This document shows positions 36,501-43,827 of a stretch of DNA of 64,000 nucleotides, piece by piece. Origin of the DNA: JAKFEE01 sp036675815 (GTDB lineage: Bacteria > Pseudomonadota > Alphaproteobacteria > Rhodospirillales > Magnetospirillaceae). Location of the stretch: NCBI GenBank assembly GCA_036675815.1, contig JAKFEE010000055.1, positions 127,861-191,860 on the forward strand. The letters are read 5' to 3'. Position numbers and translations under genes: made by a program. Numbering within the stretch: position 1 is the stretch's first letter; every line of letters starts with the position of its first letter. Under the pieces are notes generated by a model. It was not told the origin of the DNA. It searched no databases and was given only the letters and a program-made list of their open reading frames with translations.

Positions 36501-37007
36501 CTGGAGGAGGCGGTGGCGGCGGCGCGCGGCGGATCGGGCGAGGCGGTGGCCGAGGAATGGTCGCCGCAGATCACCATCGGCACGCCGGTGCTGATCCCCG
36601 AAGCCTATGTCACCGACCTCTCGGTGCGCCTGGGACTGTACCGACGGTTGGGCAGCCTGACCGAGCGGGGGGAAATCGACGCCTTCGCCGCCGAACTGGT
36701 CGACCGTTTTGGCAAGCTGCCGCACGAGGTCGAGAACCTGCTGGAGATCGTCGCGCTCAAGGCCCTGTGCCGTGCCGCCGGCGTCGAGAAGGTCGACGCC
36801 GGACCCAAGGGCGCGGTGCTCACTTTCCGCCATAACAGCTTCCGCAATCCCGCCGGCCTGGTGCAGTTCATTAGTCAACAGTTGGGTACAGTGAAACTGC
36901 GGCCCGACCACAAGTTGGTCTATATGCGCAGTTGGGATGATGCAGCGCAGCGCGTGCGCGGACTGCAACACCTGATGGGCAATCTTGGCAAACTCGCGGC
37001 CGCGTGA
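33519..37007 (+). CDS. mfd: Transcription-repair coupling factor Mfd
   Basis: A 1162-residue translocase that removes stalled RNA polymerase and recruits UvrAB. The N-terminal UvrB-like region (FPAWDCVPYDRIGPNVD) is followed by the polymerase-interaction domain (GDFVVHVEHGIGQYDGL) and the RecG-like motor: GDVGFGKTEVALRAAF, VDEEQHFGVAHKE, TATPIPRTLQLAL and QLRGRVGRSKARGYAY. The C-terminal TRCF domain is present. Start is TTG 33519, overlapping the sdhE stop; the next ATG (33573) would cut conserved N-terminal residues (APGRTLLAG). Confidence 0.95.
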   Translation: MTTIPNIFAAPGRTLLAGMPEGFDALTLARLAQSGMVEDLLHVARDEPRMARLAEQLALFAPGVEVLEFPAWDCVPYDRIGPNVDVVARRIHTLTRLAQPRPPGGAARLIVTTVAALMQRVPSRESFLAASFAVRVGGRLVLDDLLAFLGRNGYARSDTVMEPGEYAVRGGIIDLFPPGTAEPVRIDLFGDEVEQIRDFEPMTQRSTGKRDCLDLKPMSEVMLDEAAIARFRSQYRELFGVVSPKDALYEAISAGQKYSGMEHWLPLFHEGLDTLFAYLPEAAVTLDYQAEEARAARREQVLEYYEARRSISGGGVVDAGGIYHPIPPQQLYLEPDEWDRLVAARPNAVLWPFATVEGGAVATIDAGGRPGRDFADARAQPALNVYDAVRDYAATEAEQGRKVVVAAYSPGSRDRLAHVMREHGIKEVRNLDGWGDVDALNPGCIGLVALSLEHGFTTAGLAVVSEQDILGERLIRPQRKRRRADQFLAEASALSEGDFVVHVEHGIGQYDGLVTLEVAGAPHDCLRVLYADNEKLYVPVENIETLSRYGSELTGVQLDKLGGAAWQARKAKLKKRIRDMADALIKVAAERQLKTADQLVAPEGVYDEFAARFPYAETDDQLRAIEESLEDLGSGRPMDRLICGDVGFGKTEVALRAAFIAAMSGNQVAVVVPTTLLARQHYATFRQRFAGLPIRIEQLSRLVTPKSATAVKKGMADGTVDIVVGTHALLAKGIHFARLGLLIVDEEQHFGVAHKERLKQLKSDVHVLTLTATPIPRTLQLALTGVREMSVIATPPVDRLAVRTFVLPFDGVVIREAILRERYRQGQTFYVCPRLADIDRVAERLKKLVPEVKYTVAHGRMTPTDLEDTMTAFAEGKYDVLLSTNIIESGLDMPSVNTMIIHRADMFGLSQLYQLRGRVGRSKARGYAYLTLPGDVPVSKAAEKRLQVMQQLDSLGAGFSLASHDLDIRGAGNLLGDEQSGHIREVGIELYQQMLEEAVAAARGGSGEAVAEEWSPQITIGTPVLIPEAYVTDLSVRLGLYRRLGSLTERGEIDAFAAELVDRFGKLPHEVENLLEIVALKALCRAAGVEKVDAGPKGAVLTFRHNSFRNPAGLVQFISQQLGTVKLRPDHKLVYMRSWDDAAQRVRGLQHLMGNLGKLAAA

Positions 37008-37081
37008 TGCTTTCAGTCTGGACGAAGGCCGGCAACTCGGTTTAAGTGGCGCGACTATTCGTCGACTATCAGGGAATCGAC

Positions 37082-37357
37082 ATGAACAAGAGCGAACTGG
37101 TCGCCGCGGTCTCCGAGAGCTCCGGCCTGAGCAAGGGGGACGCGGCCAAGGCTGTGGACGCCATTTTCGAGACCATCACCGGTGCTCTCAAGAACGGCGA
37201 GGACGTGAAGCTCATCGGCTTCGGCTCATTCGACGTCGCCGAGCGGGCCGCGCGCGAGGGCAAGAATCCCCGCACCGGCGAGACGATCAAGATCAATGCC
37301 GCCAAGCAGGTCAAGTTCAAGCCCGGGTCGCAGCTCAAGGACGCCGTCAACGGCTGA
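37082..37357 (+). CDS. hupB: DNA-binding protein HU
   Basis: A 91-residue histone-like HU protein. Start ATG 37082 (MNKSELVAAVSESSGLSKGD) has AGGGAA upstream; an upstream GTG would add 12 atypical residues. The DNA-binding arm GKNPRTGETIKI and the core GFGSFDVAERAAR are standard. It bends and compacts DNA and supports many nucleoid processes. A strong intrinsic terminator follows. Confidence 0.95.
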   Translation: MNKSELVAAVSESSGLSKGDAAKAVDAIFETITGALKNGEDVKLIGFGSFDVAERAAREGKNPRTGETIKINAAKQVKFKPGSQLKDAVNG

Positions 37358-37384
37358 GCCTTCTCCGCGGCTACAGGGTGGAGG

Positions 37385-37415
37385 GAGCGCCGCAGCCAGC
37401 TGCGGCGCTCTTTTT
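37385..37415 (+). terminator. Intrinsic terminator after hupB
   Basis: A perfect 11-base-pair stem (GAGCGCCGCAG / CTGCGGCGCTC) with a CCAG loop, followed by TTTTT (37411-37415). A textbook rho-independent terminator. Confidence 0.92.
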
Positions 37416-37498
37416 ATGCGGTGGCGCCGGGACCGCCAGAGCGGAATGAAGAAGACGGGCGGCGGCGCCGAGCACGGAGCTCCAGCTCCGCCTCGGCC

Positions 37499-37963
37499 CT
37501 AGAAGATGGCCTTGCCCTTGATGTGGGTGACGAAGCCGGAATCGTCGGTGCTGATCTCCTCGTCGGCGACGGCGGGTTTGGGGCGACGGCTGCGCCGCCG
37601 TTCCACCAGTACACCCGTGGTTTCCGCCGGCTTGGAAGCGCTACCGCCGCGCCGCAAGGGGCCGCCGGTCGGGCGTGGCGGGGGCGCCGCAGCGTCCGAT
37701 GCCGGCGGCTTCGGTGCCGCCGCCGGTGTGAGATCGGGAACGGTCACACCCTGTTTGGCGAGCCAACGCCGGCCTTCCTCCGTCAGGGTCAGTGCCGCTC
37801 CCTCGGTGGTGAAGGTGCGGCTCACATAGCCGTTGTGATGCAATCCGGCCATGGTCGGGCTCAAGCGCTCTTCCGCCACCCCCATGTCATCGGCCAATTG
37901 CGCCTGAAGGGCGCTTCCCCCGCGCAGGCACAGGGCGTGCAAAGCCTTAATACCATGTTGCAT
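37499..37963 (-). CDS. Small winged-helix-like protein with Pro/Arg-rich tail
   Basis: A 154-residue protein; start at ATG 37963 is chosen because the helical domain begins there (MQHGIKALHALCLRGGSALQ), and AAGAGA lies upstream. Residues 1-75 read like a winged helix-turn-helix (QLADDMGVAEERLSPTMAGL, then NGYVSRTFTTEGAALTLTEE). Residues 80-140 are a Pro, Ala and Arg-rich, probably disordered linker, and the end DSGFVTHIKGKAIF is distinctive. A minus-strand TTGACA at 38035-38030 may belong to its promoter. No known family. Sits among hupB and mucR, two DNA-binding protein genes. Confidence 0.65.
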   Translation of the reverse strand: MQHGIKALHALCLRGGSALQAQLADDMGVAEERLSPTMAGLHHNGYVSRTFTTEGAALTLTEEGRRWLAKQGVTVPDLTPAAAPKPPASDAAAPPPRPTGGPLRRGGSASKPAETTGVLVERRRSRRPKPAVADEEISTDDSGFVTHIKGKAIF

Positions 37964-38503
37964 GCTTGATCTCTTCGATTGGGCTGGTGCCTTGGGCAAT
38001 GACGTTTCTAGCGTGGCAGCGCCGCGCCTTGTCAAGAGCGTCAATCGATGATCCGACGTCGCCGGCCGAAATATGGTCGTTGAGGCGCGTGTACGCAATT
38101 GTCTCGAACCCGGCGGCGGCGCAATGCGCGTGTTGCGGGCGCGAAAACGGTGTGAGCGGCGCGACTCGCCCGGCGAGGCCCGTTGCCCGCCGCGCCGCTA
38201 TTTCATGTCGCAAGATGGGTTGCGGCTTTTTTCTTGCTGGTTGGGTGGCGAGCCTATCGCCATCGAGCCCGCCAAATAGAAGGCTGTGGTTGCGGGAGTG
38301 GGCGCGGGGTTGTGATCCCTAACCGAACAATATTCTGCACCGACGAGTTGGACGATAAGGAGGAGCTTGCTGTCTTTTGAATTTTGTCGACTGGTAGACG
38401 TGCTTACCCAATGGGGGGAATAACCAATGATCTATTCCTCGCTTCATTGCTTGCCGGTATTGTCGATGAAAGCCCCTCAAAGCCCCTTCCGGAAGAGAAA
38501 ACG
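37964..38503. other. 540-base intergenic region between divergent regulator genes
   Basis: I find no convincing gene here. Weak open frames lack ribosome sites and family features. The half near mucR is AT-richer than the rest of the window (for example around 38330-38400). On the minus strand, TTGACA (38035-38030) and GCTAGA (38012-38007) are 17 bases apart and could be a promoter for the winged-helix gene. On the plus side, GGAGGAG at about 38360 is not followed by a usable start. MucR-type regulators often bind their own AT-rich promoter, so regulatory sites are likely but not defined. Confidence 0.4.
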
Positions 38504-38998
38504 ATGCCCGAGGACAAGTCGAACCTGCTTGATCTCACGGCGGAAATCGTCTCCGCATACGTGTCGAACAACACATTGCCAGGCGATCAGTTGACTTCGC
38601 TGATTCAGCAAGTATACCACGGTGTCGCTGTCCTCAGCGGCGTTGCCCAACCCGAAGAGCCTAAAGCAACGCCGGCCGTGCCGGTGCGCAAGTCTGTAAA
38701 GCCGGACGAAATTGTCTGCCTTGAATGTGGCAAGGGCCAGAAAGTACTGAAGCGTCACATCAGTTCGGCACATAATCTCACGCCCGAGGAATACCGGGCG
38801 AAGTGGAATCTTGCCCCCGATTACCCCATGGTCGCCCCCAATTACGCCGAGCGCCGCTCGCAGTTGGCCAAGGAGATCGGCCTCGGCCAAAAGAAGCCGG
38901 CGCCAGGGAAGGGGCGTGCCGCGGGCAAGACCGGTGAGCGCCGTCGCGGTGGCGGGCGCCGCCAGCAAGGCGGCCAGGCCGGTTCGGCCACCGAATAG
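38504..38998 (+). CDS. MucR/Ros-family zinc-finger regulator
   Basis: A 164-residue transcriptional regulator. Residues 5-45 (NLLDLTAEIVSAYVSNNTLP) are the family oligomerisation region. The Ros-type zinc finger is at about residues 72-95 (CLECGKGQKVLKRHISSAHN), giving Cys-x2-Cys and His-x4-His, followed by LTPEEYRAKWNLAPDYPMVA. Start ATG 38504 is preferred, with GGAAGAGA upstream and the family N-terminus; longer starts add 40 atypical residues. The last 35 residues are a Lys/Arg/Gly-rich tail (GERRRGGGRRQQGGQ) longer than in typical MucR. Likely a global, H-NS-like repressor. Confidence 0.9.
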   Translation: MPEDKSNLLDLTAEIVSAYVSNNTLPGDQLTSLIQQVYHGVAVLSGVAQPEEPKATPAVPVRKSVKPDEIVCLECGKGQKVLKRHISSAHNLTPEEYRAKWNLAPDYPMVAPNYAERRSQLAKEIGLGQKKPAPGKGRAAGKTGERRRGGGRRQQGGQAGSATE

Positions 38999-39018
38999 GC
39001 CACCAATGCCGGCATATG

Positions 39019-39047
39019 CACCACGCGGGGCCACCGCGTGGTGTTTC
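39019..39047 (+). terminator. Terminator after mucR-like gene
   Basis: CACCACGCGG and CCGCGTGGTG form a perfect 10-base-pair stem with a GGCCA loop, followed by TTTC. It lies 20 bases after the stop at 38998. Confidence 0.75.
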
Positions 39048-39191
39048 GCCATGTTCGATGCGTGAAACTCACTTCGGGTACTGGACCCGTGCCCTGAAAA
39101 CGAGCTAGGGTTCCCGCTGCTGTCGATCGGCCAAACAATCAGCGCGCCAAACAGAATCGACCGCAGTGGAGAGGATCAGAGGATCAGAAAG

Positions 39192-40508
39192 ATGAGTGTT
39201 CAGGCGACGGCCACCTACATGTACCAGCCAGACTTGGAAACGATGCCGCGTGACGAGCTGGCGGCGCTGCAGCTCGAGCGCCTGCGTTGGACCCTGCGGC
39301 ACGTCTACGACAACGTTCCCCATTATCGCCGCAAGTTCGATGAACATGGCGTCACGCCGGACGATCTGCAACGTTTGGCCGATTTGGCGCGCTTTCCCTT
39401 TACGGTGAAGAACGACCTGCGCGACAATTACCCGTTCGGCCTGTTCGCCATGCCGCGTGAACAGGTGGTGCGCCTGCATGCATCGTCCGGCACCACCGGC
39501 AAGCCGACGGTGGTCGGCTATACCCAGCGCGATCTCGACGTCTGGTCCGATCTGATGGCGCGTGGCTTGGCGGCAGCCGGGGCCCGGCCCGGCGACGTCG
39601 CGCACAATGCCTACGGCTATGGCCTGTTCACCGGTGGCCTGGGATTCCATTACGGCTCCGAGCGCCTGGGAGCGACGGTCACCCCGATGTCGGGCGGCAA
39701 TACCGAGAAGCAGATCGGCCTCATCCAGGATTTCGGTGCCAGCGTGCTGCTGTCGACGCCGTCCTATGCCCTCAACATCGCCGAACTGGCGGAGAAGGAA
39801 GGGGTCGACCTGAAGAACGGCCCGCTGCGGGTCGGGGTGTTTGGTGGAGAGCCGTGGTCGGATGCCATGCGGGCGCAACTCGATGAGCGCCTGGGCATCC
39901 GCGCGGTCGACTGCTATGGCCTGTCGGAGATCATGGGGCCGGGCGTCGCCATGGAATGCGAGCACCGCTGCGGTCTGCACGGCTGGGAGGACGCCTTCCT
40001 GTTCGAGGTTGTCGACCCCGAGACCATGCAGCCCCTGCCGATGGGCGAAAGCGGCGAGCTGGTGATCACGACGCTGGCCAAGGAAGCGTTGCCGATGATC
40101 CGCTATCGCACGCGCGACATCACGCGCCTCACCGCCGAGCCCTGCGCCTGCGGCCGCACCCATGTGCGCATCCTGCGCGTCACCGGGCGCAATGACGACA
40201 TGCTGATCATCCGCGGCGTCAACATCTATCCGTCGCAGGTCGAATCGGTGCTGGTCGGCTTCGCCGACATCGAGCCGCACTATCAGCTGGTGGTGACCCG
40301 CGAGGGGATTCTCGACCACCTGACCGTGGAGGTCGAGGCATCGCCGGTGCTGCCGGACTGGGATTACGGGCGCGTCGCCAAGGCGATCCAGCACCACATC
40401 AAATCGCTGCTGGGCGTCACCTGCGTCGCGGTGCTGAAGGCGCCGGGCGAGATTCCTCGATCGCTGGGCAAGGCGGTGCGGGTCAAGGACATGCGCGCCA
40501 AGAACTAG
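39192..40508 (+). CDS. paaK: Phenylacetate-CoA ligase
   Basis: A 438-residue adenylate-forming enzyme that activates phenylacetate (or a related aryl acid) to its CoA thioester. Signatures: ASSGTTGKPTVVGYT (ATP-binding P-loop), YGLSEIMGPGVAMECE, YRTRDITRL and a C-terminal domain with GRNDDMLIIRGVNIYPSQVE. Length and motifs match PaaK. The rest of the phenylacetate pathway is not nearby, so the enzyme may feed indole- or phenylpyruvate-derived acids. ATG start has AGAAAG upstream. Confidence 0.9.
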   Translation: MSVQATATYMYQPDLETMPRDELAALQLERLRWTLRHVYDNVPHYRRKFDEHGVTPDDLQRLADLARFPFTVKNDLRDNYPFGLFAMPREQVVRLHASSGTTGKPTVVGYTQRDLDVWSDLMARGLAAAGARPGDVAHNAYGYGLFTGGLGFHYGSERLGATVTPMSGGNTEKQIGLIQDFGASVLLSTPSYALNIAELAEKEGVDLKNGPLRVGVFGGEPWSDAMRAQLDERLGIRAVDCYGLSEIMGPGVAMECEHRCGLHGWEDAFLFEVVDPETMQPLPMGESGELVITTLAKEALPMIRYRTRDITRLTAEPCACGRTHVRILRVTGRNDDMLIIRGVNIYPSQVESVLVGFADIEPHYQLVVTREGILDHLTVEVEASPVLPDWDYGRVAKAIQHHIKSLLGVTCVAVLKAPGEIPRSLGKAVRVKDMRAKN

Positions 40509-40544
40509 GTGGCAAAACGCTAGAGAAATGGCGGCGCCTCAGGG

Positions 40545-40573
40545 TTGACACATGCCAAGTCAGCCCGTATGGT
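40545..40573 (+). promoter_or_regulatory. Sigma-70-type promoter of rpmJ
   Basis: TTGACA (40545-40550) and TATGGT (40568-40573) are separated by exactly 17 bases. The -35 is a perfect consensus and the -10 matches at 4 of 6. It lies 43 bases before the rpmJ start, as expected for a strongly expressed ribosomal protein gene. Confidence 0.75.
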
Positions 40574-40615
40574 CGCCGCCTCATTGACGGTCTCGGTCGG
40601 CAAGGACGTTTGGTT

Positions 40616-40741
40616 ATGAAAGTTCGCAATTCTCTGAAGTCGGCCAAGCTGCGCGACAAGAACTGCCGTGTCGTGCGCCGCAAGGGCCGCGTCTACGTGA
40701 TCAACAAGACCAACCCGCGGTTCAAGGCCCGTCAGGGCTGA
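40616..40741 (+). CDS. rpmJ: Ribosomal protein L36
   Basis: A 41-codon gene for large-subunit protein L36 (MKVRNSLKSAKLRDKNCRVV, ending NKTNPRFKARQG). It contains a single Cys, so it is the zinc-independent form normal in alphaproteobacteria, rather than the Cys4/His zinc-binding type. Own promoter upstream and intrinsic terminator downstream: a monocistronic ribosomal gene. Confidence 0.95.
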   Translation: MKVRNSLKSAKLRDKNCRVVRRKGRVYVINKTNPRFKARQG

Positions 40742-40761
40742 AGACCGCGTCAGGGTTTGCG

Positions 40762-40790
40762 AAGAGCGGGGCGATGGCCCCGCTCTTGTC
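40762..40790. terminator. Terminator between rpmJ and the convergent YihY gene
   Basis: AAGAGCGGGGC and GCCCCGCTCTT form a perfect 11-base-pair stem with a GATG loop (40762-40787), followed by GTCGTTT on the plus strand. It sits between two convergent genes and may serve both. Confidence 0.75.
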
Positions 40791-40793
40791 GTT

Positions 40794-41768
40794 TCAGCCC
40801 TTGCCTTCGCCGACGGTGTCGGCGGCATGGGCGCCGCGGCGGCCAAGCGGCTGCTCGCCGCCCTTGGTCGTGTCGCGCTGCGTCTGGCGCTCGACCTCGG
40901 CATTGACTTCGGCGCCGATCACCACGGCATAGGCCGAGACGAACAGCCACATCATCAGCACCACCACCGCCGATAACGTGCCGTAGGTCTCGTTATAGCT
41001 GCCGAACTTGCCGGCGTAGACCGAGAAGGCGATCGACCCCAGGAGCCACAGCGCCGTGCCGACGAAGGCGCCGGGGCTGGCCCAACTCCAGCGCGGCTCG
41101 TCGCGACTCGGTGCATAGCTGTAAATGACCGCCAGCGCGACCACCGCCAGGATGAACAGCAGGGGCCAGCGCGCCAACTGAATGGTCCAGCGCAGCCAAT
41201 CGGGAAGCTCGAAAAGGCCGATGACCGCCGGTACGCCCGCGACGATGGCCAGCGCGACGAACAGCACCACCATCATTCCCAGGGTCAGGCCCAGAGCCAC
41301 CGCGGTCAAGCGAACAAAACCGCGCTTCTCTTCCTCGTCGTAGGCGATGTTCAAGGCGGTTATCAGCGCGTTCATTCCCTTGGCCGCAGACCATAATGCG
41401 ATGGCCAAGGCAATGAGCAGGCTGACGCCGAGGGCACCGGTCGAGGCACTCGCGACCCTATGCAGTTGCTGGGAAAACAGGGTGCGGGCCTCGGCGGGCA
41501 TCACGCCGGTCAGGGCGGCCATCTGGGCCTCGACCTGGGTGGGGCTGGCGACCAGACCATAGATCGAGACGAAGGCGGCCAACGCCGACGGCAATGCCAG
41601 CAGGGCATAGAAGGCGACGCCCGCGGCCACGATCGACAGGTTGTCGTGGCTGGCTTCGTCCTTGACGCGCCAGGCGACGTCCTTCCATCCGGATGCGGGG
41701 ATTTCCGTCGGCTGCCGGGCGTGACGGCCACGCGCGTCGGCGCCGCGGGCTGCAGGTTGGGGGGCCAT
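40794..41768 (-). CDS. YihY/BrkB-family membrane protein
   Basis: A 324-residue inner-membrane protein with six membrane helices. Family signatures: SIVAAGVAFYALLALPSALA in the first helix region, YDEEEKRGFVRLTAVALGLT, and GSIAFSVYAGKFGSYNETYG with VVLMMWLFVSAYAVVIGAEV. Both ends are hydrophilic. Start ATG 41768 has GAGGAGC upstream; an in-frame ATG seven codons earlier lacks one. Ten bases after the holin-like gene, so probably one operon. Despite the old RNase BN name, the family's role is unclear. Confidence 0.88.
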   Translation of the reverse strand: MAPQPAARGADARGRHARQPTEIPASGWKDVAWRVKDEASHDNLSIVAAGVAFYALLALPSALAAFVSIYGLVASPTQVEAQMAALTGVMPAEARTLFSQQLHRVASASTGALGVSLLIALAIALWSAAKGMNALITALNIAYDEEEKRGFVRLTAVALGLTLGMMVVLFVALAIVAGVPAVIGLFELPDWLRWTIQLARWPLLFILAVVALAVIYSYAPSRDEPRWSWASPGAFVGTALWLLGSIAFSVYAGKFGSYNETYGTLSAVVVLMMWLFVSAYAVVIGAEVNAEVERQTQRDTTKGGEQPLGRRGAHAADTVGEGKG

Positions 41769-41778
41769 GTTTCGCTCC

Positions 41779-42174
41779 TCAGCTGCCACGAAACTGCTCG
41801 CGGGCGAAGGCGGCGTCGTCGCGCAGGGTCCTTACGGTGCGCTCGGGCTTGAGGTGGGTCAGGCGGAACTTGCCATAGCCGCCGGCGAGAAACAGCAGGC
41901 CGATGATGAGAACGACGCCGCCGACGATCAACGCCGCCGCCCAGGTGGGCAGGACCAGGGCAATGGCGAAGGCCGCCGCCGCCAGCAGGAACAGCAGCGC
42001 GGCAAAGGCCAGCAATCCGCCAATGGCCATGTAGATGGCGCCACTTCCCAGATCCGACGCTTTCTGCGACAGCTCGGCACGCGCCAGCTCCATCTCCTTT
42101 CGGAAAAGCAGCGAAATATCGGTCATCAGGGTGGTGAACAGATGGGTGATGGAGAGGCCACCATTATTGGGCAT
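41779..42174 (-). CDS. Phage-holin-superfamily membrane protein (YqjE-like)
   Basis: A 131-residue protein with two strong membrane segments (GAIYMAIGGLLAFAALLFLL and ALIVGGVVLIIGLLFLAGGY). The N-terminal amphipathic region ISLLFRKEMELARAELSQKA is diagnostic of the Phage_holin_3_6/DUF1469 family. In bacteria these are chromosomal envelope-stress-type proteins, not phage lysis proteins, and no phage genes are nearby. Leads the two-gene operon with the YihY protein. Confidence 0.85.
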   Translation of the reverse strand: MPNNGGLSITHLFTTLMTDISLLFRKEMELARAELSQKASDLGSGAIYMAIGGLLAFAALLFLLAAAAFAIALVLPTWAAALIVGGVVLIIGLLFLAGGYGKFRLTHLKPERTVRTLRDDAAFAREQFRGS

Positions 42175-42298
42175 GTTGATCTCCTGCGTTCGGCTGGTGG
42201 GTCGCTAAACCGAACAATCACCTTGCATTGCAGGTTCCAAACGCACATGGCGGAGGCACTGCAGGCACATTGCCACACCGCCGTCCGGCCCTGTAATG

Positions 42299-42309
42299 TG
42301 GTCATACCA
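42299..42309. promoter_or_regulatory. FadR-type operator upstream of glcD
   Basis: TGGTCATACCA is a perfect TGGT-N3-ACCA palindrome, the core recognised by FadR-subfamily GntR regulators (GlcC, LldR and PdhR relatives). It lies 19 bases before the glcD ATG, where a repressor would block transcription or an activator contact polymerase. The GntR regulator at 48595-49332 is the obvious candidate ligand. Confidence 0.6.
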
Positions 42310-42328
42310 ATGATGCGGCGAGATTTGC

Positions 42329-43816
42329 ATGCTCATGCCCCAGCCAGATCACGCGGTAATCGAACGGCGGTTGCAGATCGCCGGGGATCTGCGCGCGATC
42401 GTCCCCGACGGCGTGATCACCGACATCGACGAACTCCGCCCCTATGAATGCGACGGGCTCACCGTTTACCGGCAGTTGCCGATGATTGTGGCGTTGCCCG
42501 CCGACACCGGCCAGGTGTCGCGCCTCCTGGCCTACTGCCACGCCCACGGCGTGAAGGTCGTCCCTCGCGGTGCGGGCACCTCGCTGTCCGGCGGGGCGCT
42601 GCCGCTGGCGGATGCGGTCACGCTCGGTCTCAGCCGCTTCAACCGCATCATCGACATCGATTGGGACAATCGCTGTGTCGTCGCCCAACCCGGGGTGACC
42701 AACCTCGCCATCACCCGTGCCGTGGAGAATCGCGGCTTCTACTATGCGCCCGATCCGTCCAGCCAGATTGCCTGCTCGATCGGCGGGAACGTCGCCGAGA
42801 ATGCCGGCGGCGTGCACTGCCTGAAGTACGGCCTGACCACCAACAACCTGCTGGGGCTCGAGATGGTCCTGATGGACGGCACTGTCGTCCGACTGGGCGG
42901 GCGTCATCAGAGTGACGGTGACGGCTACGACCTGATGGGGGTGGTCACCGGGTCGGAAGGTCTGTTGGGGGTGATTACCGAGGTCACCGTGCGGATCCTG
43001 CGCCGACCCGAGACACTGCGCGCCCTGCTGATGGGCTTTCCCTCCAACGAGAGCGCCGGCGACTGCGTGGCGGCGATCATCGCCGATGGGATCATTCCCG
43101 CCGGGCTCGAAATGATGGACCGTCCCGCCATCCATGCCGCCGAGGATTTCGTTGGCGCCGGCTATCCGCGCGACGTCGCGGCGCTCTTGATCTGTGAGCT
43201 GGACGGACCGGCGGCCGAGGTGGACTTTCTCGTCGCCCGTGTCGAGGCCACGGCCCGGCACTGCGGTGCCGTCACCGTGCGCGCCAGCGCCAGCGAGGAA
43301 GAGCGGCAGCTTTTCTGGGCGGGGCGCAAGGCGGCCTTTCCGGCCGTCGGGCGCATTTCGCCCGACTATCTATGCATGGACGGCACCATCCCGCGGGCGC
43401 GGCTGGCCGAAGTCCTGCGCCGCATGGCCGAGTTGTCGCGGCACTATGGCTTGCGCGTCGCCAACGTCTTCCACGCCGGCGATGGCAATCTGCACCCGCT
43501 GATCCTGTTCGACGCCAATCGGCCCGGCGAAGTGGAGCGGGCCGAAGCGTTCGGCGCCGACATCCTGAAGCTCTGCGTCGAGGTCGGCGGCGTCCTGACG
43601 GGAGAGCATGGTGTCGGCGTCGAAAAACGTGACCTGATGCCGACGATGTTCAGTGATGCCGACCTCGCGCAGCAACAGCGGCTGAAATGTGCCTTCGATC
43701 CGGCCCAATTGCTCAATCCGGGCAAGGTCTTCCCGCAGCTGCATCGCTGCGCCGAACTGGGCCGGCTGCGTGTGAGCGGCGGACAACTGCCGTTTCCCGA
43801 CTTGCCCAGGTTCTAA
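42329..43816 (+). CDS. glcD: Glycolate oxidase FAD subunit GlcD
   Basis: A 495-residue FAD-linked oxidase that oxidises glycolate (or D-lactate) to glyoxylate. The PCMH FAD-binding domain has PRGAGTSLSGGALPLADAV and GGNVAENAGGVHCLKYGLT; the C-terminal half has the family motifs VFHAGDGNLHPLILFD and GGVLTGEHGVGVEKRDLMP. First gene of glcDEF. ATG 42329 and ATG 42335 are both possible starts. Electrons probably pass through GlcF to the quinone pool. Confidence 0.92.
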   Translation: MLMPQPDHAVIERRLQIAGDLRAIVPDGVITDIDELRPYECDGLTVYRQLPMIVALPADTGQVSRLLAYCHAHGVKVVPRGAGTSLSGGALPLADAVTLGLSRFNRIIDIDWDNRCVVAQPGVTNLAITRAVENRGFYYAPDPSSQIACSIGGNVAENAGGVHCLKYGLTTNNLLGLEMVLMDGTVVRLGGRHQSDGDGYDLMGVVTGSEGLLGVITEVTVRILRRPETLRALLMGFPSNESAGDCVAAIIADGIIPAGLEMMDRPAIHAAEDFVGAGYPRDVAALLICELDGPAAEVDFLVARVEATARHCGAVTVRASASEEERQLFWAGRKAAFPAVGRISPDYLCMDGTIPRARLAEVLRRMAELSRHYGLRVANVFHAGDGNLHPLILFDANRPGEVERAEAFGADILKLCVEVGGVLTGEHGVGVEKRDLMPTMFSDADLAQQQRLKCAFDPAQLLNPGKVFPQLHRCAELGRLRVSGGQLPFPDLPRF

Positions 43817-43827
43817 GGGAGGCCCTG

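Noticed and set aside
37966..38322. Plus-strand frame of 118 codons in the mucR upstream region
   Set aside because: No ribosome site, no recognisable domain, and the other strand has an equally long nonsense frame.
41779..42174. Phage holin-type gene as a prophage remnant
   Set aside because: The family is chromosomal in many bacteria, and no phage structural or integrase genes are near.
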